A stretch of DNA of 64,000 nt from Nonomuraea jiangxiensis (GTDB lineage: Bacteria > Actinomycetota > Actinomycetes > Streptosporangiales > Streptosporangiaceae), in NCBI RefSeq assembly GCF_900099965.1, contig NZ_FNDJ01000001.1, forward strand, positions 622,170 to 686,169, given 5' to 3'. Positions 57,983 to 64,000 of the stretch are shown here, piece after piece (position 1 is the stretch's first letter; every line of letters starts with the position of its first letter). Both the position numbers and the translations under genes were made by a program. Below the pieces are notes generated by a model. It searched no databases. It worked only from the letters and a program-made list of their open reading frames with translations, and was not told where the DNA came from.

Positions 57983-58405
57983 ATGATGCGCAGTTGGACC
58001 CTGCCGATCCTGTTCGTGGTCGCAGGCGTGCTCATGGCGGTTGCGGTCACCGACACGGGCGTGCCGTTTCTCGTGGCGTTCGTACTGCTCGCGGGGCTGA
58101 ACTCGCCGCTGATGTTCCCGCGCTCGATCGCCGCGACGGAGGCGCGCCGCCGCAGCGCCCTGGACGGCCGGCCGATCGTCTACTGGCGGCCGGGCTGCAA
58201 ATACTGCATCCGCCTGCGGATCCGGCTCGGCCGCGACGCCCGCCGGCTGCACTGGGTCAACATCTGGCGCGACCCGGACGGCGCGGCCGAGGTCCGGGCC
58301 GCCAACAACGGCAACGAGACCGTCCCCACCGTCGTGACGGCAGGCCGTCCCCACGTCAACCCCACCCCCGACTGGGTACGCGGCCAACTCCCGCCATCCA
58401 CGTGA
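57983..58405 (+). CDS. membrane-anchored glutaredoxin/mycoredoxin-like protein
   Basis: 140 residues. Two hydrophobic helices (about 5-22 and 26-40) are followed by a thioredoxin-fold domain with a CKYC active site (Cys72, Cys75) and the cis-Pro segment ETVPTVVT. Actinobacterial mycoredoxins have this sequence style and reduce mycothiol mixed disulfides. The active site faces the cytosol by the positive-inside pattern (MFPRSIAATEARRR). A TAGCGT element eight bases before the start suggests a very short leader. Confidence 0.85.
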   Translation: MMRSWTLPILFVVAGVLMAVAVTDTGVPFLVAFVLLAGLNSPLMFPRSIAATEARRRSALDGRPIVYWRPGCKYCIRLRIRLGRDARRLHWVNIWRDPDGAAEVRAANNGNETVPTVVTAGRPHVNPTPDWVRGQLPPST

Positions 58406-58482
58406 CCCGCTGGGCGTGCGAGTGGGGAGCCGTCCGCGAAACTCCGTTGCGTGCCCGTGGACCCGCCGACCAAGATCGGGCC

Positions 58483-59019
58483 ATGGGATCGGACAGGATC
58501 GATGCGGGCCGGCTGATCTTGCGGCCCTTCACTCCGGAGGACATCCCGTGGGTCTACGAGGTGTCCCTGGATCCGGCGTTGCAGCACTTCGTGGACCTGC
58601 CGTCGCCGTACCGCATGGAGAACGCGGCGTTCTTCGTCGAGGAACTGGCCATCGCGGGCGGGCCGGACGGACGGCGGCTGGAGTTCCTCGCGGAGGACGC
58701 CTCCACCGGAGAACGCCTGGGCCGCGTGGGTCTCGGGCTGGGCACGCCGGGCACGGCCGAGATCGGCTACTGGGTCGCGCCGCAAGCCCGCAAGCGCGGC
58801 GTCGCCACCCACGCGGTGCGAACGGTGTGCCGATGGGCGTTCCGTACTCACGGCCTGGAACTGATCGAGTGGCGCGCTGAAGTAGGAAACCTGGCCTCGC
58901 GCCGGGTCGCCGAGAACGTGGGCTTCATCGTGGAGGCCACGCTGCGGAAGCGGCTCTTCCATCGGGGCGTACGGGTGGATGCGTGGGTCGGCTCCCTGCT
59001 GGAGACCGACGCTCGGTGA
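58483..59019 (+). CDS. GNAT-family N-acetyltransferase (RimJ/RimL-like)
   Basis: 178 residues of the GNAT fold. RLILRPFTPEDIPWVYEV opens the domain, AEIGYWVAPQARKRGVATHAV is the acetyl-CoA pyrophosphate loop and NLASRRVAENVGFIVEATLRK the C-terminal motif. It probably acetylates an amine of a protein or small molecule. The ATG at 58483 begins the conserved domain; no strong ribosome site is seen. Confidence 0.88.
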   Translation: MGSDRIDAGRLILRPFTPEDIPWVYEVSLDPALQHFVDLPSPYRMENAAFFVEELAIAGGPDGRRLEFLAEDASTGERLGRVGLGLGTPGTAEIGYWVAPQARKRGVATHAVRTVCRWAFRTHGLELIEWRAEVGNLASRRVAENVGFIVEATLRKRLFHRGVRVDAWVGSLLETDAR

Positions 59020-59129
59020 ACGCACCGCTTGCCGCACCTCGTCCACCGGCAACGGGGTGACGCCGCGGCCCCGGACGTCCGGCACCTGAAGGCCACCGCC
59101 GCCGCCCACGTGACCCACTGGGCGTTCGC

Positions 59130-60059
59130 CTATGCCAGTTGTTCGCGGGCGAGCCGGTCGAACACCTCGCTCAGGTCCAGGTCGCGGGCGATGTCGAGGA
59201 CGGCCTTGGCCATCACCGAGCCCGGGCCCGTGCCGGACAGCACCAGCCCGACGCGCGGCTCGTGGGCGGGCCGCTCCAGCCGGACGACCCGCATCCCCTC
59301 CGGGACGCCGAACATGTACAGCCACGCGTGCGCGATGACGCTGGACCAGCGGTGGGTCGCCACGTGCGCGAACAGGGCGGAGACGGTGTCGGTCTCGATC
59401 GCGGGGACGGCCACCGCCCCGGCCTGCCGGAAGATGGCGTCCAGGATGCGGCGGTTGCGCATCTCGGGGGCGAGCAGGCACAACGGCAGCGCGGCGACCT
59501 CGGCCCAGCGGGCCACCCGCCGCTCGGCCAGTTCGCCGTCGGCGGGCGTGAGCAGCAGGTAGCGCTCCTCGTACAGCGGGACGGTGCGCATCTCGCCGAA
59601 GTCCTCCTCGCCGTCGTCGAGGTAGGTCATCGCCATGTCGATCTCGTACTCGGTCAGCCGGCGCGCGATCTCCCGCGACGACAGCGACGTGAGCAGCACC
59701 CGTACGTGCGGATATCGCTCGCAGAACGGTGTCGTCAGCATCGACGCGGCGGTCAGCGCGGTCGGGATCGCCCCCATGCGCAACCGGCCCGTCAAGCCCT
59801 CGCGCATCCTGGACAGGTCCTGGCGCAGGGCCTCGGTGTCGGCGAGGATGCGATGCGCCCACAGAAGCACCCGCTCGCCCTCCGGCGTCAGCCCGGCGAA
59901 GCGCTGCCCGCGCCGCACGAGGGGCACGTCCAGCTCGCGTTCGAGCTTGCGGATGGCTGCCGACAGCGACGGCTGGGAGACATGGCAGGCGGCCGCGGCG
60001 CGGGCGAAATGTCGCTCCCGGGCCAGGGCGACGAGATACTCCAACTGGCGCAACAACAC
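59130..60059 (-). CDS. LysR-family transcriptional regulator
   Basis: 309 residues: N-terminal helix-turn-helix (LEYLVALARERHFARAAAACHVSQPSLSAAIRKLE in parts) and substrate-binding domain (GRLRMGAIPTALTAASML, YEIDMAMTYLDDG). It is divergent from the methyltransferase gene at 60125, which is the expected LysR arrangement. The GTG at 60059 starts the conserved MLLRQLEYLVAL head; the longer frame to 60095 runs into the divergent promoter. Confidence 0.9.
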   Translation of the reverse strand: MLLRQLEYLVALARERHFARAAAACHVSQPSLSAAIRKLERELDVPLVRRGQRFAGLTPEGERVLLWAHRILADTEALRQDLSRMREGLTGRLRMGAIPTALTAASMLTTPFCERYPHVRVLLTSLSSREIARRLTEYEIDMAMTYLDDGEEDFGEMRTVPLYEERYLLLTPADGELAERRVARWAEVAALPLCLLAPEMRNRRILDAIFRQAGAVAVPAIETDTVSALFAHVATHRWSSVIAHAWLYMFGVPEGMRVVRLERPAHEPRVGLVLSGTGPGSVMAKAVLDIARDLDLSEVFDRLAREQLA

Positions 60060-60124
60060 GTCACAGCATGCCCCGGGCGTGCCCGTCCCGTCCACCCCAA
60101 GATCGCGAGCGACAGGAGATCCCC

Positions 60125-60889
60125 TTGCCCGCCACCCTTGCCGGCGACTTCGACTACGACCGTCACGGACACGGCTACGCCCAGCAGCGCCGTACCGATC
60201 CGCGCATCGCCGCCCGCGTCGAGGCCGCGCTCGGCCAGGCGCGTACCGTCATCAACGTGGGCGCGGGCGCGGGCTCCTACGAGCCGGAGGACCGGCACGT
60301 GGTCGCGGTCGAACCGTCGGCGGCCATGCGCGCCCAGCGCCCCCGCCACCTGGCCCCCGCCGTGGACGCCACGGCCGAGCGGCTGCCGTTCGACGACGAC
60401 TCCTTCGACGCCGCCATGGCCACCGTCACCGTCCACCAGTGGGGCGACACCGAACGCGGCCTGCGCGAGCTGCGCCGCGTCAGCCGCGGCCCGGTGGTCG
60501 TCCTGACCTTCGACGGCGACGCCCTCGACCTGCTCTGGCTCGCCGAGTACGCCCCGGAGCTGATCGTCGCCGAGCGCCGTCGCTACCCGCCGATCGAGCT
60601 GATCGCCTCCCTCATCGGCGGTCACGCCGAGGTCGTGCCTGTCCCGATCCCGATCGACTGCGTGGACGGGTTCACCGAGGCCTACTACGCCCGCCCGGAA
60701 CGCTTTCTCGACCCGCGGGTCCGCGCCTCGCAGTCGGCGTGGGGCTTCGTCGACGACGCCGCCGAGGCACGCGCGGTCGACTCACTGCGGCGCGACCTGG
60801 ACAGCGGCGACTGGGACCGCCGCCACGGTCACCTGCGGGAGCAGCCCGAGTTCGTGGGATCGCTACGGCTCGTCATCGGGCATCCGTGA
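60125..60889 (+). CDS. class I SAM-dependent methyltransferase
   Basis: 254 residues. TVINVGAGAGSYEP is the SAM-binding motif I, VVAVEPSAAMRAQRP motif Post-I and FDAAMATVTVHQW motif II. It has the methyltransf_11 layout used for small molecules. The start is probably TTG 60125, preceded by AGGAG; no ATG or GTG lies at the right place. Divergent LysR probably regulates it. The substrate is not known. Confidence 0.85.
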   Translation: MPATLAGDFDYDRHGHGYAQQRRTDPRIAARVEAALGQARTVINVGAGAGSYEPEDRHVVAVEPSAAMRAQRPRHLAPAVDATAERLPFDDDSFDAAMATVTVHQWGDTERGLRELRRVSRGPVVVLTFDGDALDLLWLAEYAPELIVAERRRYPPIELIASLIGGHAEVVPVPIPIDCVDGFTEAYYARPERFLDPRVRASQSAWGFVDDAAEARAVDSLRRDLDSGDWDRRHGHLREQPEFVGSLRLVIGHP

Positions 60890-60945
60890 TCCACCGCATT
60901 TGGTACGGGAGTTCCGCCCGCCCCGACCTCACTTGTGCACCCCTT

Positions 60946-60994
60946 CCGTCTGCGGGAGCAGCCCCTTGCCGCATGGGCCTGCTCCCGCAGACGG
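60946..60994. terminator. bidirectional hairpin terminator
   Basis: 16-bp perfect stem (CCGTCTGCGGGAGCAG at 60946-60961, complement at 60979-60994) and 17-nt loop between the two convergent methyltransferase genes; one of the longest stems in the window. Confidence 0.88.
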
Positions 60995-60996
60995 GC

Positions 60997-61821
60997 TCAC
61001 CCTGCTGATGGTGTCAGTGAGGCGATGACCGCCAGAGTCGTGTAAGGCATGGTGAAGCCGCCGCCGGCCGCGTCCACGGCGGCGCCGACGGCTTCCAGCA
61101 CCTCGGCGAGCTGGTCCGGCGTGAGCCGGGTCAGTCCGCCGGTGGTGGGCAGCAGGTCGAGCCATTCGGCGCGGGTGTAGTGCCGCTCCCAGTCGAAGCG
61201 CCACAGCTCCGGCTCGCCGAACGCGCCGGCCTGCCGGATGCCGTCGGCGAACGTGGCGAACATCTGCTGGTAGACCTCCTGGGCCGGCCTCGGCGGGCCG
61301 GAGCCGAACGGCGAGTCGGGCACCACCCGCCGCATCGCGTCGGCCAGCGCCTCGGCGATCGGCGGCGGCGCGTCGTACACGTGGGCGAAGGCCGCCAGCA
61401 GTCCGCCGGGACGCAGCACCCGCGCCGCCTTGGCCGCGCCCGTGACCGGGTCCACCCAGTGCCAGGACTGCCCGGCCACGACCGCGTCGAACGTCCGCCC
61501 GGCGGCCTCCCAGCTCTCGAACGTCGCCACCTCGACCTCGACCCCGCTACGGCGGGCGAACTCGGCCATGCGCGCGTCCGGCTCGACTCCCAGCACCGCG
61601 CAGCCGGCCGCGAGGAACTGCCGGGCCTCGATGCCGGTGCCGCAGCCGACGTCCACGACGTCCCGGCCGGGGGCGGCGGCCATGATCCGCCGCACCAGGG
61701 CCTCGGGATAGGGGGGCCGGGCGCGGTCGTAGCGCTCGGCGTCGATCCCGAACGACTCGGCGATCTGCCTGGCCTTGTGGGGCGGCGTGGGCTGGGGGTG
61801 CTCCTGCGATATAGTGGGCAT
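60997..61821 (-). CDS. class I SAM-dependent methyltransferase
   Basis: 274 residues. VVDVGCGTGIEARQF is motif I, VLGVEPDARMAEFARRSG motif Post-I and AVVAGQSWHWVDP motif II; the AQSWHW segment is typical of the methyltransf_11 group acting on small molecules. It is divergent from the TetR gene. The ATG at 61821 follows TAAGGT by six bases, with TTGTCG 17 bp further up, so it is probably leaderless and under the two palindromes at 61813-61850. Confidence 0.88.
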   Translation of the reverse strand: MPTISQEHPQPTPPHKARQIAESFGIDAERYDRARPPYPEALVRRIMAAAPGRDVVDVGCGTGIEARQFLAAGCAVLGVEPDARMAEFARRSGVEVEVATFESWEAAGRTFDAVVAGQSWHWVDPVTGAAKAARVLRPGGLLAAFAHVYDAPPPIAEALADAMRRVVPDSPFGSGPPRPAQEVYQQMFATFADGIRQAGAFGEPELWRFDWERHYTRAEWLDLLPTTGGLTRLTPDQLAEVLEAVGAAVDAAGGGFTMPYTTLAVIASLTPSAG

Positions 61822-61850
61822 GCGCCCACCTTAGTGGGCAAGCGCCCACT
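61813..61850. promoter_or_regulatory. tandem TetR operators over the methyltransferase promoter
   Basis: Two 18-bp palindromes 20 bp apart: AGTGGGC ATGC GCCCACC (61813-61830) and AGTGGGC AAGC GCCCACT (61833-61850). The -10 (TAAGGT) of the methyltransferase lies at their junction and its -35 (TTGTCG) just beyond. Binding by the divergent TetR would shut the promoter. Confidence 0.75.
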
Positions 61851-61907
61851 CGACAACCGGACAACGTTCCGCGCTGGGCGAAAGACCGATGAAGGGAAGA
61901 ACGGGCG

Positions 61908-62510
61908 ATGCCGACCGGAGTGGCCCTCCGCGATGTGCGGCAGCAACTCTTCGACGCCGCCGAGCGCGTCCTGCTCAGGGACGGGGCCAACGGGCTGACC
62001 AGCCGGGCGGTCACCGATGAGGCGGGCGTCGCCAAGGGCGTTCTGCACCGGCACTTCGACGACTTCGACGCCTTCCTGGCCGAGCTGGTGCGGGCACGCA
62101 TCGCCCGGCTCGACGGCCGGGCCGCCGAGCTGCGCGGCTCGGCGGGGACCGGCACCGTGGCCGGCAACCTCACCGCCGCGCTGCTCGACCTGTTCGATCC
62201 CGTCGCCGTGGCGGTCGTCAGCCTCGTCATCTTCCGGGACGAGCTGCGCGCCCGCCTGCGCGAGGACCGGCCCGCGCCCGGCGTCCCGGTCCTGACGCAG
62301 GCGGCGGGCATGATCACCGCCTACCTGGGCGAGGAGTGCGAGATGGGGCGCATCGCGGCCGACGCCGACGTGGACGCGCTCGCGCTCTCCCTGATCGGGG
62401 GCGCACACCTGCTGTACGCCGACAGGGAGGCAGGCCCGCCGGAACCGGAGACCGTCGGCAAGCTCGTGCACGCGGTCATCGCCGACGTCGTACAGAGGCG
62501 CCTGCTCTGA
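61908..62510 (+). CDS. TetR-family transcriptional regulator
   Basis: 200 residues. The DNA-binding helices read LFDAAERVLLRDGANGLTSR and VTDEAGVAKGVLHRHF; the C-terminal ligand domain is helical with no recognised subfamily. It is divergent from the methyltransferase with two matching operators between the genes, so the pair is probably a self-contained regulator-enzyme module. The ATG at 61908 has GAAGAACGGG upstream. Confidence 0.92.
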   Translation: MPTGVALRDVRQQLFDAAERVLLRDGANGLTSRAVTDEAGVAKGVLHRHFDDFDAFLAELVRARIARLDGRAAELRGSAGTGTVAGNLTAALLDLFDPVAVAVVSLVIFRDELRARLREDRPAPGVPVLTQAAGMITAYLGEECEMGRIAADADVDALALSLIGGAHLLYADREAGPPEPETVGKLVHAVIADVVQRRLL

Positions 62511-62534
62511 GGCCGGCGAGGCCGCGGCCCGGCG

Positions 62535-62703
62535 TCGCCGTGGCGCGGAGGCCCTGTGGCGCGGTGGCTCGGTGGCGCCGTGGCTCGGTGGCGCGGCGGC
62601 ACGGTGGCGCGGCGGCACGGTGGCGCGGCGGCACGGTGGCGCGGTGGCGCGGTGACCCGGCGGGGCGGTGACCCGGGGGGCCGTGGCCCGGCGGGGCCGG
62701 CGG
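62535..62703. repeat. 8-bp G-rich tandem array
   Basis: Units of the form GGTGGCGC, GGCGGCAC and GGTGGCTC follow each other in 8-bp steps for about 20 units, decaying at the right end to CGGTGACC and CGGGGGGC. As 8 is not a multiple of 3 all frames stay open on both strands and show 8-residue peptide periodicity, which explains the many long but unreal open frames here. With the 42-bp array it fills the 738-bp gap between the TetR gene and the last gene. Confidence 0.85.
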
Positions 62704-62805
62704 CGGATCGGTGTCCTGCCCGGGCTCCCAGCCGTTGAGTGCAGGCCCCTGGCGGCGTGCCCATCCGGCTGATCGCGGGGGCCGAGGATCCGGCGCACAC
62801 GCTAG

Positions 62806-62955
62806 CGGCCCGGGCGCGCGACGGTCGCACGGCTCTCCGGCTGGGGCGCGGATGCGGCCCTGGTGTGGCTCAGGGAGCTCGGGATCCAGGGCAACGGGCA
62901 TTTGCTGGTCTCCGAGGACAACGAGCGCGCGGTGCTCGATGTCATCGCCGCGCAG
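62806..62955 (+). other. possible coding remnant of unknown origin
   Basis: The frame from 62806 (after a TAG) reads TVARLSGWGADAALVWLREL and then GIQGNGHLLVSEDNERAVLD, which looks like natural protein, unlike the flanking repeats. It has only a GTG (62863) as a start and continues into the 42-bp array as 14-residue repeats and then antisense to the last gene. It may be a gene fragment. I do not recognise it. Confidence 0.3.
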
Positions 62956-63150
62956 AGCGACACGGTCGCCGGGATCGGCGCCACCCGTCCTGTGTCCGTG
63001 GCACCGTCCGTCCGGGGTCTGGCGCCGCCTGTCCTGGCCGTGGCACCGTCCGTCCGGGATCTGGTGCCGCCCGTCCTGGCCGTGGCATCGTCCGTCCGGG
63101 ATGGCGCCACTCGTCCTGTGTCCGTGGCATCGTCCGTCCTGGATGGGGCG
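62956..63150. repeat. 42-bp tandem repeat, about five copies
   Basis: GTGGCAYCGTCCGTCC begins units at 62998, 63040, 63082 and 63124, exactly 42 bp apart; a decayed first unit starts near 62956. The period is 14 codons, so the frame is kept. On the plus strand units read like LAPPVLAVAPSVRD and GATRPVSVASSVLD. Confidence 0.88.
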
Positions 63151-63248
63151 GCACCCGAGCGGGTCCTTCCAGTGGTGGCGGGTGACGAGACCGGTGGTCG
63201 AGGTGGTGGATCGGTGCTCTGGTGGGGCGGGCAAGGGGCTCGGTCGCG

Positions 63249-64000
63249 TCAGGGCATCCGGCTTCTGGGACGGTGGGCGGTGCCGGTGGGCGCGGGCAGG
63301 AGTTTGCCGAACGGGACGGCGCGCAGGGCCCGGAGGCGCTCGGCGGCGCCCGCGTGGCCGTGGTCGGCGGCGAGCCGGTAGTAGAACCTCGCGATGTCGC
63401 CCTTGGCCGGCCCTTCCTGCTCGTAGGCCTGGCCGTAGCCGAAGGCCTGGTCCGCCGCGAACTCGATCGGGCGCGGATCGCCCGCGAAGGCTTCGGCCTC
63501 GGGGTGGCGTCGCTGGACGGCCGTGTGGATCCAGTAGCGGGCCGCCGCGGAGTCGCCGGTCAGCACGTGGATGACGGCCAGGCGGTAGGCGGACTCGACG
63601 TCGCCGCCGCCCGCCCACCGGACCAGGCGCGCGACGGTCCTGTTGGTACGCCGCTCCGCCTCGTCGGCGGGCGTCTTGAAGAGGTCGTACGAGCCGGGGG
63701 CGTACGGCGGGGACGGCTCGTTCCTGGCGGCACGCCAGCGGGCCTGCCACTGGGCCACGGTGCCCAGGTCGTCCGTGGGCAGGCCGGTCAGCTCCGCGTG
63801 GCGACGACAGACCATCACGAAGGAGGCGACCAGCTTCCAGTCGGGCAGGCGTTCCCGCTTGCCGTTGAGGATGTCGTTGAGCGTGCTCTCGGGCAGTTCC
63901 TTGGGGATGCCCGGCGCGCGCGACAACACTTTCATCTCGGAATAGCTCGGCTGGCCGGCCGATTCCCGCAGCTCTATGAGCTCAGCAATGAAGGCGGATT
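63249..64000 (-). CDS. HTH protein with helical-repeat region, 5' end outside the window
   Basis: 250 residues are visible and the frame remains open to the right edge, so the start is outside. AFIAELIELRESAGQPSYSE followed by ESTLNDILNGKRERLPDWKL is an XRE-like helix-turn-helix as found at the head of many actinomycete regulatory proteins. Residues further on (ESAYRLAVIHVLTGDSAAARYW, GDIARFYYRLAADHGHAGAA) resemble SEL1/TPR helical repeats. It may be a regulatory or scaffold protein. An internal ATG at 63935 is not the likely start because it would cut the HTH. Confidence 0.75.
   Translation of the reverse strand, partial: SAFIAELIELRESAGQPSYSEMKVLSRAPGIPKELPESTLNDILNGKRERLPDWKLVASFVMVCRRHAELTGLPTDDLGTVAQWQARWRAARNEPSPPYAPGSYDLFKTPADEAERRTNRTVARLVRWAGGGDVESAYRLAVIHVLTGDSAAARYWIHTAVQRRHPEAEAFAGDPRPIEFAADQAFGYGQAYEQEGPAKGDIARFYYRLAADHGHAGAAERLRALRAVPFGKLLPAPTGTAHRPRSRMP

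Noticed and set aside
62863..63381. 172-codon open frame through the 42-bp array
   Set aside because: It has a weak GTG start, is mostly repeat, and its last 130 bp are antisense to a better-supported gene; kept only as a possible remnant.
62476..63750. Long minus-strand frame over both arrays
   Set aside because: The 8-bp and 42-bp repeats keep all frames open; the translation is low-complexity and conflicts with the HTH protein frame.

Overview
The window is high-GC DNA dense with GTG, TTG and ATG starts, Tat and Sec signal peptides, a SARP/AfsR-type regulator, a membrane Ser/Thr kinase, an F420-type LLM oxidoreductase, a HutF-type histidine pathway and many promoters that abut the start codon. 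Together these indicate a filamentous actinomycete. A Streptosporangiales/Nonomuraea-like host is an inference from style, not something the sequence proves. It looks like ordinary chromosome: no tRNA, rRNA, CRISPR, prophage, insertion sequence or polyketide/non-ribosomal peptide cluster was seen.

Layout. 0-8.5 kb: a divergent amino-acid permease/class V aminotransferase pair with an XRE-cupin regulator, a DUF2306 membrane protein, a secreted pyroglutamyl-peptidase-like protein with Ser at the catalytic Cys position, an unknown protein, and an OhrR/Ohr peroxide pair around its operator. 8.5-20.6 kb: LLM oxidoreductase, a large SARP-NB-ARC regulator, a RibD/DHFR-like protein, a Tat-exported LamG-GH127 enzyme split by a -1 frameshift exactly at a T TTA AAA heptamer, leaderless argG with an ARG-box-like site, an acyl-CoA-dehydrogenase-type flavoenzyme, and a secreted RNase with its barstar inhibitor. 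20.6-25.3 kb: a Tat amidohydrolase, then a repeat-rich stretch (32 units of a 15-bp repeat, 21-bp, 12-bp and 39-bp arrays) around AraC, MarR and NTF2-like genes. 25.3-39.3 kb: a heterodimeric ABC exporter, a DUF1835 protein, secreted enzymes (TAP-like peptidase, GH11 xylanase, PI-PLC-like), an alpha/beta hydrolase, and a four-gene operon (GntR, ABC ATPase, ABC permease, PAF-acetylhydrolase-like) joined by ATGA overlaps. 39.4-46.4 kb: a chimeric Tat-signal/LysR remnant, M28 peptidase, a DHFR-like protein, an Ada-type zinc-domain protein lacking the methyl-acceptor Cys, an APC permease and a Ser/Thr kinase.

46.4-56.0 kb is the clearest pathway: a minus-strand operon hutU - M20 amidohydrolase - hutF - hutI for histidine/urocanate use, a divergent IclR gene, then an NCS1 permease, a HutC-type GntR and a ureohydrolase-family enzyme. 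No hutH and no classical hutG lie in the window; the M20 enzyme sits where the N-formylglutamate deformylase step would be expected. 56-64 kb holds a secreted SPOR-like/phosphodiester-glycosidase protein, a membrane glutaredoxin, a GNAT, a LysR/methyltransferase pair, a methyltransferase/TetR pair with two tandem operators, two more tandem-repeat arrays and a truncated HTH protein at the right edge.

The signals most worth following are the in-phase slippery heptamer in the GH127 gene, the 15-bp repeat array, the Cys-to-Ser C15 homologue, the M20 enzyme in the hut operon and the ureohydrolase lacking a metal-ligand His. None is proved to be a new system from sequence alone.
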